Shown one piece after another: positions 28,722 to 37,116 of a DNA stretch of 38,091 nucleotides. The DNA is from a virus. The stretch covers positions 1 to 38,091 of IMG/VR virus record IMGVR_UViG_3300045972_000130, one strand, 5' to 3'. Under the pieces are notes generated by a model that had not been told where the DNA came from, did no database searches, and was given only the letters and a program-made list of their open reading frames with translations. Position 1 is the stretch's first letter; each line of letters opens with the position of its first letter. The translations under genes and the position numbers were made by a program.

Positions 28722-29459
28722 TTAGGTGATGGCGCCCTGTGCGAATGGGCGGTTGAAGTGAGCCACGTTGTAGAAGATCACACCATTGTTGTAAGTAGCT
28801 GTGATGCTACCACCGACAATGGCTGCGGTACTTGCTGCGGACATGGTGACGTAACGGCCGTCAGCAGAGATCGAGGCGATGGTAGTGCCACCTGCGATAC
28901 CTGTACCGGACAAGTAGGCACCAACGAACCAGCCATCGCTGTTTGGCACTTGCAGAGTCGTGGACAGACCGATGGTGTTGCAACCTGCCTTGACGACGGT
29001 AGCGGCGGCAGCAACCACAACGCGAGCGTTGAGAATCTGCTTACCAGCGGCAACTGCACCACCCTGACCTGCGGCTGCAATACCGAAGGAGGTATCTGCT
29101 GCGACGGAGGCATTGCAGGAGACAGGACAGAGACCAGAGATCTGGAACCAGCCGTAGTCACCGAGTGCCATCGTTTTCACCGCCACTGCCACGGAACGAC
29201 CCAAGTTGGCTGTGTTAGCGACTGCTGTAGCGTCGTAACGATAGCTGTTCAAGGTCGAATCGAACACTGGCAGGAAGGATGCCAAGTTGAACGCTGGGAT
29301 CGCACCAGCGGCGCGTGCGTACATGAACTCCCCGAAACCCCACCAAGGATCGGTGAAGGGGGTGATCAGACCAGGCTGAACGCGTGGTACGGCGTCGACC
29401 GTCAGGCCGGACAATTGGATCGGTGCAGTACCGACCAGACCATTTACTGAAGCATACAT
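28722..29459 (-). CDS. Putative capsid decoration/structural protein, 245 aa
   Basis: Directly downstream of the capsid gene. It is rich in Ala, Gly, Thr and Val, with repeated strand-like segments (GTGIAGGTTIASISADGRYVT; ASTAAIVGGSITATYNNGVI). The C-terminal half (about residues 130-245) resembles an Ig-like or beta-helical surface domain, and the N-terminal segment (DPWWGFGEFMYARAAGAIP) may bind the shell. These properties fit a head decoration or stabilisation protein, but no family is confirmed. AGGAG precedes the ATG. Confidence 0.62.
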   Translation of the reverse strand: MYASVNGLVGTAPIQLSGLTVDAVPRVQPGLITPFTDPWWGFGEFMYARAAGAIPAFNLASFLPVFDSTLNSYRYDATAVANTANLGRSVAVAVKTMALGDYGWFQISGLCPVSCNASVAADTSFGIAAAGQGGAVAAGKQILNARVVVAAAATVVKAGCNTIGLSTTLQVPNSDGWFVGAYLSGTGIAGGTTIASISADGRYVTMSAASTAAIVGGSITATYNNGVIFYNVAHFNRPFAQGAIT

Positions 29460-29498
29460 GGATGATTCTCCTAATTACTGAGATTGATAAAGTCCCAC

Positions 29499-29518
29499 AG
29501 ATTACCGGATGATAACCC
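29499..29518. promoter_or_regulatory. Degenerate dyad operator between capsid and decoration genes
   Basis: AGATTA (29499-29504), 8 bp, TAACCC (29513-29518), followed by the palindrome CCCGCGGG-like core (29516-29523). It is the same spacing and core as the promoter dyads, in the 71-bp gap between two highly expressed genes. No convincing -35 is found. Confidence 0.45.
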
Positions 29519-29530
29519 GCGGGAATTACT

Positions 29531-30511
29531 TTAGGCCTTGAGCACGCCTTGCAGACTGCGGTTCGAGCAGATCAGGTTACCCATCCAGAGGATTGGCACC
29601 ACGGCAGCATCTTGGTTGTAAGGCTTCATTTCATCCATGATAGCCATATCAGCGTCCTTGTGCACGACCAGATCCAAGTAGTCAGTGTTCAGGAAGTACA
29701 TGCGGTTGGCAGGGATGCCGGAACCACCGTCGAAGATCACGTCAGCATTCTTGTACTTCAACGACACGAAGCCGCCGTTGGCCTTGTCAGCACCCTTACC
29801 ATCACTGGTATAGCGCTTGATTGAGGTCTGTGACTGCTCGTAGAAGGTGAAGTAGTTGTTGTCAGCGATGATCACGTCAGGACTGTCGTCACCACGGACC
29901 TGGGCCAACCACAGGGGCAGCATCAGAGATTCAATGGTTGTTGGTCCGGGAGTGATAGCACCACCACCTTGCAGCGGGGCTGCGGCGGATTGCACCAACG
30001 ACTTCCAGAAAGCCCAGGCGGACGAGTCGATACCACCAACGGTGCCAGTGCCGGTATCGGACACGAGAACTTGCAAACCGCCAACTTGATTGGGCAACGT
30101 GCCGTCAGAGTAGATATCTGCCGAGAAGTTGTTCTTGAAGGTGCGGATAGCGTTCTTCATCCGGGCTTTCACCAGATTGATGATGCGGCTGTCACCACTG
30201 TTGGTGCGCAGTTCCAAGCCCGAGGCGATCACATTGATTGCGATCTGGCGCCACTGGTACTCAGCTGCGGAGATCACATCGCTTGCACCAACGTTCAGCA
30301 CGTCGTAACCGGAGTAGCGTTGGTAAGTGCCGTTTGCAGCGTAGTCGAGTGGGGCGACGATGGTCAGACCGCCGTCTTCCTTGCGAGTACCCTTGATGCC
30401 GAGGCGAGCAAGCAGCGCGTTGTTCTTGGACACGTTGTCCTTGATGTCTTTCGAGTGCTTACGGAAGGTGGTTGAGACCAGTTCCGTGAAGACTGCATTT
30501 GGAGATGCCAT
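29531..30511 (-). CDS. Major capsid protein, HK97-fold type, 326 aa
   Basis: Opens with MASPNAVFTELVSTTFRKHS, an N-arm helix, then KNNALLARLGIKGTRK (E-loop neighbourhood) and TIVAPLDYAANGTYQRYSGY. Further on are IYSDGTLPNQVGGLQVLVSD, DVIIADNNYFTFYEQSQ and the final PILWMGNLICSNRS. These are common landmarks of a class of HK97-fold capsids in podoviruses and siphoviruses. Position after the scaffold gene and AGGAG ribosome site support it. It forms the icosahedral shell after scaffold exit. Confidence 0.9.
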   Translation of the reverse strand: MASPNAVFTELVSTTFRKHSKDIKDNVSKNNALLARLGIKGTRKEDGGLTIVAPLDYAANGTYQRYSGYDVLNVGASDVISAAEYQWRQIAINVIASGLELRTNSGDSRIINLVKARMKNAIRTFKNNFSADIYSDGTLPNQVGGLQVLVSDTGTGTVGGIDSSAWAFWKSLVQSAAAPLQGGGAITPGPTTIESLMLPLWLAQVRGDDSPDVIIADNNYFTFYEQSQTSIKRYTSDGKGADKANGGFVSLKYKNADVIFDGGSGIPANRMYFLNTDYLDLVVHKDADMAIMDEMKPYNQDAAVVPILWMGNLICSNRSLQGVLKA

Positions 30512-30549
30512 GGTTTAAGGCTCCTTAAAAAGGGTTGTTCAATTTCACA

Positions 30550-31563
30550 CTAACCTTTGCGGGCTTTGATTTCCGCAAATGCTTCATTCAGCGTGTCATC
30601 GAGGCTTCCAGTTGGAGTCGTAGCACTACCACTTCTAGCTCTCGTCGTCACATTCGCTGCCGTTGCCTTGCGAGCGGCTGCTGCCTTGGTTGCAGACTCC
30701 GCAGCCGCTTTGGTTGCCGCTTCCGCTGTGGTGCGGGCAACTTCCTTAGCGCGGGTGACTGGGTTCAACCAGACGGCTCTCTCGTAGGCTTCTTGCAGCG
30801 TCCCAGCTACTCCCCGCTGCAGCAATGTCGCAATGTCTGTTGCAACTTCGTTGAAGTAGAGATTCTTGGGATCGGCGGCAAACTTGTCCAAGTCTGCAGA
30901 TACGCTTGCGCGAACTTCTGCTTGTCGGCGGTTGTTTGCCTCTGACAGTTGGGACTGTACACCGCGCAATTCATTTTGCAATGCCGCAACTGTCGGGTCG
31001 ATATAGGGGGCTTCCCCTGCGGGGGCGACTAGGGATGACAGGTCTATCCGGTAGTCCCGCGCCATTTGCTTGAAAAGCGTGGCCTTTTGCTCAGGCGTGC
31101 CAGTGGCGAGAGTGTGGTGACCGCGCAGCATACCACCGATGGTAGCGACTGGGTCCATGCCGTTGGCTGCCATGATTGCTTCATAGGGCTGCACGACAGT
31201 TCGCACGGATTTTCCATACGTTGCGTCGCCCTTGTAGGATTCGATACCCTTGAAGATATCGGTTTCCCGCTTGAGGATCTCAGCCTTCGCCTCACTAGGC
31301 AGGGCAGCCCAAGTCGCGGACGCCTCTTTCCGCCATGTCTTGGGAGGTTCGTTGATGTTGGGAGTAGCGGAAGGGTCGGCGGTAGGAGTTTCGCCTGTGG
31401 CAGTAGCCTCGGGTGCGGCAAGTTCCAAGGGCTTTTCATCGGAAACTTCCTTCGCGACTACGTCTAAGACAACGTCGTCACTAACTGGTTTTTCGTCAAC
31501 CTCGAAACCCAGTCCACCGCCAATGTCATCAACCGCTGCGCTGATGTCAAAATCATCTTCCAT
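30550..31563 (-). CDS. Scaffolding protein, 337 aa
   Basis: The N terminus is highly acidic (MEDDFDISAAVDDIGGG), followed by a Pro/Ala/Thr-rich disordered stretch. A helical body follows, with KTWRKEASATWAALPSEAKA (typical of phage scaffolds) and coiled coil (VAALQNELRGVQSQLSEANN). A basic, Ala-rich C terminus (about 275-335) would contact the capsid protein. It lies immediately before the capsid gene, as usual. It drives procapsid assembly and is then removed. Confidence 0.87.
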   Translation of the reverse strand: MEDDFDISAAVDDIGGGLGFEVDEKPVSDDVVLDVVAKEVSDEKPLELAAPEATATGETPTADPSATPNINEPPKTWRKEASATWAALPSEAKAEILKRETDIFKGIESYKGDATYGKSVRTVVQPYEAIMAANGMDPVATIGGMLRGHHTLATGTPEQKATLFKQMARDYRIDLSSLVAPAGEAPYIDPTVAALQNELRGVQSQLSEANNRRQAEVRASVSADLDKFAADPKNLYFNEVATDIATLLQRGVAGTLQEAYERAVWLNPVTRAKEVARTTAEAATKAAAESATKAAAARKATAANVTTRARSGSATTPTGSLDDTLNEAFAEIKARKG

Positions 31564-31565
31564 AT

Positions 31566-31979
31566 CTACTTCCTATCTATTGAAACATCAAGACCTGTTT
31601 GAACCGCGGTGGCCAAAGCCTCCCGCTTTTCCGTGGGCAGGGTCTCGTAAAACTGCTCCACCGTACTCTCTACCTCTCTGTCGAATTTCGCCTCTTCTTG
31701 GCTACGGCTGCGGCGTGCTTGATCTGTTTCGCCCCCTTCAAGAACCCGACATTCGTGCCTTTTAAGGTTTTCCTCGTGCGCCCTTCTGCCCTCAATCCAT
31801 TTTCCAGAGATTGGGCAGGCGTACCCGGCGTAGTCGCCCATAATAGCTGGGGCTGAAAGTTTCCTTTCCATCGTGACTTGACAGGCTTCACAGGGTTCCT
31901 CTCTATCTAGCTGGGCAAGGGGTTTAAAAACGTCACGCTGGGCGAGGCATCCGGGGCATCGGTAAGTATAGATAGGCAT
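31566..31979 (-). CDS. FmdB-like zinc-ribbon protein, 137 aa
   Basis: MPIYTYRCPGC at the N terminus with C8/C11 and C30/C33 is the FmdB regulatory zinc ribbon. Residues 55-85 contain another Cys and a Gly-Lys-Trp segment, and the last 50 residues are helical (EVESTVEQFYETLPTEKREA). Such proteins often lie between portal and scaffold in phages of this type; their role is unknown. It may bind nucleic acid or act in assembly. It overlaps nothing and ends two bases before the scaffold start. Confidence 0.8.
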   Translation of the reverse strand: MPIYTYRCPGCLAQRDVFKPLAQLDREEPCEACQVTMERKLSAPAIMGDYAGYACPISGKWIEGRRAHEENLKRHECRVLEGGETDQARRSRSQEEAKFDREVESTVEQFYETLPTEKREALATAVQTGLDVSIDRK

Positions 31980-31988
31980 AACGTCGAG

Positions 31989-32008
31989 GGATTATTGGGC
32001 TTTAATCT
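31989..32008. promoter_or_regulatory. Dyad-like site GGATTA-N8-TAATCT at the end of the portal gene
   Basis: GGATTA 31989-31994, 8 bp, TAATCT 32003-32008, one mismatch from the perfect dyad, overlapping the stop codon of the portal gene. It could belong to the same operator set or be chance; it lacks the flanking C/G signature of the promoter sites. Confidence 0.3.
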
Positions 32009-34256
32009 GTTGGGATTTCAATTTTGCCTGGCCTTTTTGCACCTGCCCCTGAACGTGCAGCGTCGCGGCCTCTTGCGCACTGGCAATGCCTTGGTTTACC
32101 GCTTGTTGGTGCAGATCAAGTTCCTTCGCAGTCATCTGTTTATGCAGGGCGATCTCACGGAGGGTGAATTGCTTCTCCATTGCAAGTTCCTTTTGCTGGA
32201 ACTGCAGGTCGGCGGCTTGCTGGGCGTGCTTTTGATCAGCCGCCATGCTCGCCTGTTGCAGAGCCTGTTGCTGCTGCTTGATCTGCTCAGCTTGCTTGGT
32301 GAGTTCATCCTGCTGCTGTTTGAGTTGGTCGGGATTTTGCTGAGGAGCAGGGGCTTTCATCTCTTTCAGTTGATCTTCCAGCTCCGGGCCAAAGCGATAA
32401 CGGCGGACAACTGCAAGCAGAATGCCCTGCGCAACGGAGAATGGCATCGTACCGTCCTTAACCATTGGGCCGACGCCGTTGAGGAACTGGCTCATAGCGT
32501 TAAGCAGCTCAGAAATGTCCTGTTTGTCCTCTGTCGCCTCCGCATCTACAGTCGAGTTCGTCTCAATGTCGATCCGGTAGCTGCGCTGGGTATCGTCCTG
32601 CAGTAGCTTAAGCAAATCCTCCCAAGCAGGCATGGAGAGGGCTTGTTGGACCTCTGGCGGCACCTGTGGAGGTGGTGGGGGTTGCTGGCCAGCCAGTTGA
32701 GCTTGCTGCACAACGGCCTGATACTGCTGCGTCATATGCTGCATCATCATTTGCATCTGCAGTTTCTGCGACTGGAAGGGGAAGGGCAGGCCCGTCATCG
32801 CCTTCATCGTCTCTGGGGAGAGCTTGCTCACAGCGATTTCCGCCATAATCCGCAGGCAATCTCGGCAATACCGCATGACAGCCTTCTGGGTCTTTTTCAG
32901 CCGCAGGGTGCCCCATTGGTTCTTGATCTGCTGAGCCCCGAGCGTCTCCGAAGCCTGGCTGCTACCACGCATAATGTCGGCAATACCAGTGATTTCGTAA
33001 ATAACGGTCTTTATCTGGGTGCGGTTGAGGTAGAGCTGCTGTAGAACAGCAACCAGCTTCTCAATCGGCATCAGCCAGATGGCTTTTTCCAGTGCATTAC
33101 CTTGGGCAAGCATAGCCGCGACGTTTTCTGCCGCAATTAGCACGTTATCCTCAGCCGCCATAACCTTCTCAATCCCCTCAACTGTCGCATCGTACATACC
33201 GCGCACTTTCAGCGCACTGGTAATCTTGTTGATCCGAACAGTGATACGGTTGAGCTCTTTCGCCTGGGCTTCATACATCGTGTAGAGCGGCACAGGGATG
33301 AGGGATCTGATTTTCGAGGTAAAGGTAAGTGGCTGTGGCCATGGGAAGAATCCAGAGAGGCCAAGCGGGTCCGGAACCAGTTTCAATGCACCTTCTTTCC
33401 ACGAGGGGCTGATGAAAATTACTTGCTTTTCCTCTTTATCCCAGATTTCGTAGACTTGTGCGGTTTTGATACCTTTCAAGTCATCATCCTTCGCCATCGG
33501 GTCGGACTCATCCCCGGTGGTGGAGGCTTTCGACTGCTCTGCCACCGGAACCTTAGCACCCAGCACTCCGAAGTTCTTCTCCAGCTCTTCCCGGGTCATG
33601 AAGTGCTCAATCGCTCCCCACGGAACATCTTTCCACTTCTTCGCATTGCCATGCAGGAAGCGATCCCAAGGAACTTCTTCACCGCAGACGGTTTCATACT
33701 TGATATTTTCCGGTGGAGGAGTTTCCACTCCGGCTTCCGGTTTATCGTCGCTGCCCTCTTCGTCGGTTTCAGCGTTTTCCGCAGCATCCTCATTCTGCAC
33801 GGACTCCATAACTGCGTCGTATTTGAAACGAGTAAGGCCACGACCGGGGACTAGACCTTCCAGAACTGCAGATGACATGAGGTCATCGAAACTCGTGTAT
33901 GAGGCATCGCCATTGTCGATCAGGTACTCCAGTGTGCGCTCTGCGGCCTTGCTCGCCATCTTTCCCAATGGGTCTTCGTCCTTGAAGCGCCGCTGAACGA
34001 TAGGTCGGGGCGTGCTGTTGTACAGTGCCGGCAGCATCGTCTCCGTGTTGGAGTAGAGGATGTTGTACTGATAGTCATCAGCCTTTTCCCCTTCATAGAG
34101 GTCAACGATTCGGTTAGCCTCCTTCCGCCAGTTCTTCTCTCGCTTCTTCGCTTCGGCAAGCTCCTTCAGCCACCAAGTGACAACTTCGGATTCAGGGGAG
34201 TTGTCTTCCGACTTTGCGGTGCTTTTAACTCCGATTTCGTTGAGCTGTATGGACAT
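31992..34256 (-). CDS. Portal protein, P22-like, 754 aa
   Basis: Residues 25-70 (WWLKELAEAKKREKNWRKEA followed by RIVDLYEGEK) and SNTETMLPALYNSTPRPIVQ are typical of P22-like portals. The central segment IRSLIPVPLYTMYEAQAKEL followed by NRITVRINKITSALKVRGMY is the conserved core, and TGIADIMRGSSQASETLGAQ lies near 430-450. From about 640 a long Gln-rich coiled coil forms the barrel end. It makes the dodecameric DNA gate and docks the terminase and adaptor. Start overlaps the large-terminase stop (TAATG). Length is within the P22 range (725 aa). Confidence 0.93.
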   Translation of the reverse strand: MSIQLNEIGVKSTAKSEDNSPESEVVTWWLKELAEAKKREKNWRKEANRIVDLYEGEKADDYQYNILYSNTETMLPALYNSTPRPIVQRRFKDEDPLGKMASKAAERTLEYLIDNGDASYTSFDDLMSSAVLEGLVPGRGLTRFKYDAVMESVQNEDAAENAETDEEGSDDKPEAGVETPPPENIKYETVCGEEVPWDRFLHGNAKKWKDVPWGAIEHFMTREELEKNFGVLGAKVPVAEQSKASTTGDESDPMAKDDDLKGIKTAQVYEIWDKEEKQVIFISPSWKEGALKLVPDPLGLSGFFPWPQPLTFTSKIRSLIPVPLYTMYEAQAKELNRITVRINKITSALKVRGMYDATVEGIEKVMAAEDNVLIAAENVAAMLAQGNALEKAIWLMPIEKLVAVLQQLYLNRTQIKTVIYEITGIADIMRGSSQASETLGAQQIKNQWGTLRLKKTQKAVMRYCRDCLRIMAEIAVSKLSPETMKAMTGLPFPFQSQKLQMQMMMQHMTQQYQAVVQQAQLAGQQPPPPPQVPPEVQQALSMPAWEDLLKLLQDDTQRSYRIDIETNSTVDAEATEDKQDISELLNAMSQFLNGVGPMVKDGTMPFSVAQGILLAVVRRYRFGPELEDQLKEMKAPAPQQNPDQLKQQQDELTKQAEQIKQQQQALQQASMAADQKHAQQAADLQFQQKELAMEKQFTLREIALHKQMTAKELDLHQQAVNQGIASAQEAATLHVQGQVQKGQAKLKSQQIKAQ

Positions 34257-35731
34257 TAGTCAGTTTCCTTCGCAATTCGTTTATCGCGGAGCTTGCCCAC
34301 GAGATCATTGATTGTCATCTCACTCGGAAGTTTGGGCAAGCCAGGTCCTGCGGGAACCGTTTTGTGTGGTATCCAGGGGCGCGACATGACGGCGTACCGA
34401 GTTTCGTCATACGCGTGATCTTCCGCCTCGGTATCCACATCCTCTGGGTCATGATCGTCGTGCTGAAGTGTCGGGATAGTCCGAATGGAATCTTCACACG
34501 CGTCGAGAAAGTAAAGCATCGGGCGACCATCTACCCCGACCAGACGCTGGCGCAGCATTTCCGCACCTGCTTTGCGCTTATTATCGGCCCGCCGCCAATT
34601 GCAGCGATGGAGCGACATGGTTTCCCCGATACTCGGACCTCCGTCGCGGATGTAAATCGCGGGGTCAGCCACGCCGTAGCGTATGCGTTGGCCACGTTCC
34701 CGCTCCACTACCCCTTGGGCGACGAGGTCGGCTGTCATTTTTAGGCCTTTATTCGGACCTTGGCTACCGTACCATTCCTGGTACTTGACGAGCGCGCCGC
34801 GGGGCATGAGTAAGCCGTTGTGTTCGAAGGACTCTTCGATGAGGGAGTACCAGCCGACGGAGAAGGGCCGGTAGGACCCCCAGTCAAAGGCTCGGAAACG
34901 CAACCACGAGGGCTTTAGCAGCGGGAGCACTTCGTGGGTACTGAGAACGTGAGCGTTTTCATCCCATTCGTCGAAGAAGGCTCCGTCAACAATGTCCCAA
35001 TTGCCCTCAAGCCAGGCTTTTACGAGTGCGGCGGACCCGGATTGCTTGAGGCGAAGGATATAAGTCGGGTCATTCCGCATGAGGAGCAGGTTATCGCTGA
35101 TCTTCGATGGGATGAATACCCGGTCGAGCTTAACAATCTGCTTTACTCCGTCGATTTCGATCTCTGTGTCGTCGGTAATGAGGGTGAATCCGCGAGGATT
35201 GGGGTCGATGAAGCGTCGTTTGACCCAGTTATGTCCGGCACCTCCGGGATTTCCGGTGAGACGCATTCCGCAAGGCACACCGCTACCACTTCGGAGAGTG
35301 GCACGCAGCTTGTTGATGGGGTCAGGGGACGGAAAATTGGTAACCTCTTCCACGTAGACGCGGGTATAGTTATGCCCTTGATACTCTTCCGCATCGGAAT
35401 CCCTTTCGAGGTAGGCGAATTTCAGCCGTGCGCCATTCGGCATGGTCCATGTCTTTTGCTGCTCGTTGTACTTCGCTCCGAGCTTGGGGAAGAGCTGTTT
35501 CGTCCGGGCGATCACCTCCGCGAGCTGCACGAGTTTTCGCCGGAAGAAGATTCCAATAGCGTTTTCGCCATACAGTGAAGAGTGCTGGAGCCAGTCCCCT
35601 ACGGAGGATTCAGTTTTCCCACCGCCCCGGGCACCTCCGTAGAATACCTCAAAAACGGGGCATTCGAGCAAGTAGGTTTGCGGCCCGGGCTGGGGTTGCC
35701 AGATTATCTGGACGTCACTACCGTCAGCCAT
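34256..35731 (-). CDS. terL: Terminase large subunit, 491 aa
   Basis: Start at 35731 (MADGSDVQIIWQPQPG) is coupled to the upstream stop (TAATG); the 53-residue extension to 35890 is a shadow. The ATPase domain has Walker A GGARGGGKT (32-40), Walker B VYVEEV (125-130) and the coupling motif TGNPGG (159-164). The nuclease domain has FDWG with D283 and GVADPA with D356, the metal ligands of the RNase H fold. It pumps DNA into the procapsid and cuts concatemers. The packaging mode cannot be told from this sequence alone. Confidence 0.95.
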   Translation of the reverse strand: MADGSDVQIIWQPQPGPQTYLLECPVFEVFYGGARGGGKTESSVGDWLQHSSLYGENAIGIFFRRKLVQLAEVIARTKQLFPKLGAKYNEQQKTWTMPNGARLKFAYLERDSDAEEYQGHNYTRVYVEEVTNFPSPDPINKLRATLRSGSGVPCGMRLTGNPGGAGHNWVKRRFIDPNPRGFTLITDDTEIEIDGVKQIVKLDRVFIPSKISDNLLLMRNDPTYILRLKQSGSAALVKAWLEGNWDIVDGAFFDEWDENAHVLSTHEVLPLLKPSWLRFRAFDWGSYRPFSVGWYSLIEESFEHNGLLMPRGALVKYQEWYGSQGPNKGLKMTADLVAQGVVERERGQRIRYGVADPAIYIRDGGPSIGETMSLHRCNWRRADNKRKAGAEMLRQRLVGVDGRPMLYFLDACEDSIRTIPTLQHDDHDPEDVDTEAEDHAYDETRYAVMSRPWIPHKTVPAGPGLPKLPSEMTINDLVGKLRDKRIAKETD

Positions 35732-35970
35732 TAGATTGGGATCAGCGTGGGATTCTGGAGGAAGTATTGCTCCGCAACCGCGGCTGTCGCTGTGGCAGCT
35801 TCCCCGGGAAAGAGGGTTAAGTAGAAACCGAGCCGGCGAGCCGCAACATCTCCGGCAGGACGGACCTTGAAGGTCAGGTAAGCTTGCCAATCTTCGTTAA
35901 TCGTCCCCGCAGTAGCAGGCACCGTAACGGCGCGCAAACGGGCTTGCACAGTTTCTTCGCGTGTGGGCAT
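35731..35970 (-). CDS. Hypothetical protein between terminase subunits, 79 aa
   Basis: Coupled to the large-terminase gene by TAATG and preceded by AGGAG. The N terminus is basic and helical (MPTREETVQARLRAVTVPAT), the middle beta-like (DWQAYLTFKVRPAGDVAARR), and the end hydrophobic. It has no cysteines or enzyme motif. Small genes at this place are common but rarely characterised. A role in packaging is suggested only by position. Confidence 0.7.
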   Translation of the reverse strand: MPTREETVQARLRAVTVPATAGTINEDWQAYLTFKVRPAGDVAARRLGFYLTLFPGEAATATAAVAEQYFLQNPTLIPI

Positions 35971-35971
35971 C

Positions 35972-36565
35972 TTATTCTCCTAAAGTTGTAGGTTCTGGCG
36001 GGAGCATGACTGCTTCGCAGATAGGCATCATCGCGCCGAGGCCGGGTGTGCGCTGACTGATATGCTGATGCATTGCCGCCCAGTCCTCCGGGCTCTGCAC
36101 CTTGGTCGGCATCGCCACGACGAAGTTCGTCTGCACGTTGAGGTTCTGCTGGCGAGCTCCATAGCCGAGGGCTTTGCTACTCAGCTCCAGTGCCTTCAGC
36201 GCCGTATCGGGGTTTTTCGTAACCGTCAGCTTCTCCATTATAATATCGAGAGACTGATTTGCGAGAGCGCGAAACTTTTCATCCAGCGTCAACGCGATGG
36301 AGGGGTCTACCAGATCCCTCTTTCTCTCGGCCAGCCGTGCCAAGAACGCGTCGCTGTTGACAACCCGGGAAACCCAGGCTTGCGTGTAGCCGAACTGCTG
36401 TGCCAAGTCGCCTTGCTTGATTTCAGGGTTGGCAATCATCAGGTCGATCATCGCGTCGTGTGAGTATTTCACCCGCTGAATGGCCAGCGCCGCGCTTTCC
36501 GTTCCGGCGAGGGGCTTGCTTTGCTGACGTACCCAATCGTCGATTGCTGCTGTGGGGTCATCCAT
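35972..36565 (-). CDS. terS: Terminase small subunit, 197 aa
   Basis: Start at 36565 (MDDPTAAIDDW) has GGAG seven bases upstream; the longer frame to 36634 would overlap the late promoter. A helix-turn-helix at about residues 50-70 (KQGDLAQQFGYTQAWVSRVV) would recognise the packaging site. The central helices (90-135, LDEKFRALANQSLDIIMEKL) would form the ring, and the C terminus contacts the large subunit. It is the first gene of the late operon, 20 nt from the predicted transcript start. Confidence 0.85.
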   Translation of the reverse strand: MDDPTAAIDDWVRQQSKPLAGTESAALAIQRVKYSHDAMIDLMIANPEIKQGDLAQQFGYTQAWVSRVVNSDAFLARLAERKRDLVDPSIALTLDEKFRALANQSLDIIMEKLTVTKNPDTALKALELSSKALGYGARQQNLNVQTNFVVAMPTKVQSPEDWAAMHQHISQRTPGLGAMMPICEAVMLPPEPTTLGE

Positions 36566-36590
36566 GGGAGGCTCCGGTTGATTAGGGCAC

Positions 36591-36619
36591 AGCGTAGCAG
36601 ACTTATCGCCCCCTGTCAA
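36591..36619 (-). promoter_or_regulatory. Late promoter candidate, leftward
   Basis: On the minus strand TTGACA (36619-36614), 17-bp spacer, TACGCT (36596-36591). The -35 is perfect and the -10 is weak (3 of 6), as expected for a promoter that needs an activator. The dyad at 36635-36654 lies about 16 bp upstream of the -35, a natural activator position. Predicted start near 36584 gives a leader of about 20 nt to the small terminase. Confidence 0.55.
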
Positions 36620-36634
36620 GCCCGAAACACCCAC

Positions 36635-36654
36635 GGATTACTATTTCATAACTT
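36635..36654. promoter_or_regulatory. Dyad site GGATTA-N8-TAACTT upstream of the late promoter
   Basis: GGATTA 36635-36640, 8 bp, TAACTT 36649-36654, with CATAAC at 36647-36652 in the -10-like position. The 14 bases 36623-36636 recur at 10224-10237, and ACACCCACGG is shared with the 1886 promoter. In the plus direction the -35 would be GAAACA, so promoter activity is uncertain; binding-site function for late control is more likely. Confidence 0.55.
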
Positions 36655-36860
36655 CCCGGATATTTCCGACCACCCTTTGCCATCAGTAAGCCTACCGGGT
36701 TGAAACCCATTTTTACTCCACTCATGACTGACAATTCGTAGACGACAGATGCAGGTTGGGGGACGTTGAAAATGGCAGCGGCGCGTGGGGGTGCTATGCG
36801 CGTAAACCCCCGGCCGCGAGACCCCCGGCCTGCCGACTCACCACCCCCGGTCGAGTTATT

Positions 36861-36952
36861 ACCAGGCAGTCAGAAAAAAACCAGGCGGTCAGAAAAAATA
36901 CTAAGTAGTCACAAACTGGTGTCAACTATTCCGACTGGTGTCGAGATACCTT
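36861..36952. repeat. Iteron array of 19-bp repeats
   Basis: Two 19-bp copies (36861-36879 and 36880-36898) differ at one base; a degenerate third (ACTAAGTAGTCACAAA) starts at 36900. Two ACTGGTGTC copies follow at 36915 and 36934, again 19 bp apart. A leftward TTGACA at 36925-36920 with TAGTAT about 16 bp further falls inside the array. Iterons of this type bind a replication initiator or repressor. Confidence 0.75.
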
Positions 36953-36959
36953 ACACTCG

Positions 36960-37048
36960 TAACCTGTTGATTTGTATAGATATTTGCAAAATCAGTGTCG
37001 ATCTACCTTACACTGGGTATAGCGTACCCTATATAAATCAACGGGTTA
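36960..37048. repeat. 19-bp inverted repeat enclosing a repeated operator-like motif
   Basis: Arms 36960-36978 and 37030-37048 pair at 17 of 19 positions (TAACCYGTTGATTTRTATA). Between and beside them, GTGTCGA-N2-TACCTTACACT occurs twice (36939-36956 region and 36994-37013 region); each copy has AGTGT/ACACT-like ends, so each is itself a short dyad. This is a likely multi-site operator for the rightward promoter. Confidence 0.7.
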
Positions 37049-37116
37049 CAGGCTGGCATGGATTCTGCTAGATAGAATCTGCCCCGATCTTGGGGTTAAC
37101 ACAATGAGGTTATGGA

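Larger units (their letters stand above)
36566..37116. other. 551-bp divergent control region
   Basis: No supported gene. Contains the late promoter (36591-36619), a dyad (36635-36654), a GC-rich tract (36775-36850), 19-bp tandem repeats (36861-36952) and long inverted repeats (36960-37048). It also has two leader hairpins: GATTCT-N7-AGAATC (37061-37079) and CCCC-N6-GGGG (37082-37095). A rightward promoter for the 37117 gene probably uses TATAAA near 37032-37037, though its -35 is poor. The frame at 36766-37071 is an artefact of repeats. Confidence 0.7.

Noticed and set aside
28704-29450. Plus-strand frame opposite the decoration-like gene
   Set aside because: Mirror of an Ala/Gly/Thr-rich gene; no ribosome site and no operon partner.
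36766-37071. 101-codon plus-strand frame in the divergent control region
   Set aside because: Its residues derive from iterons and inverted repeats, and no ribosome site stands before the ATG.
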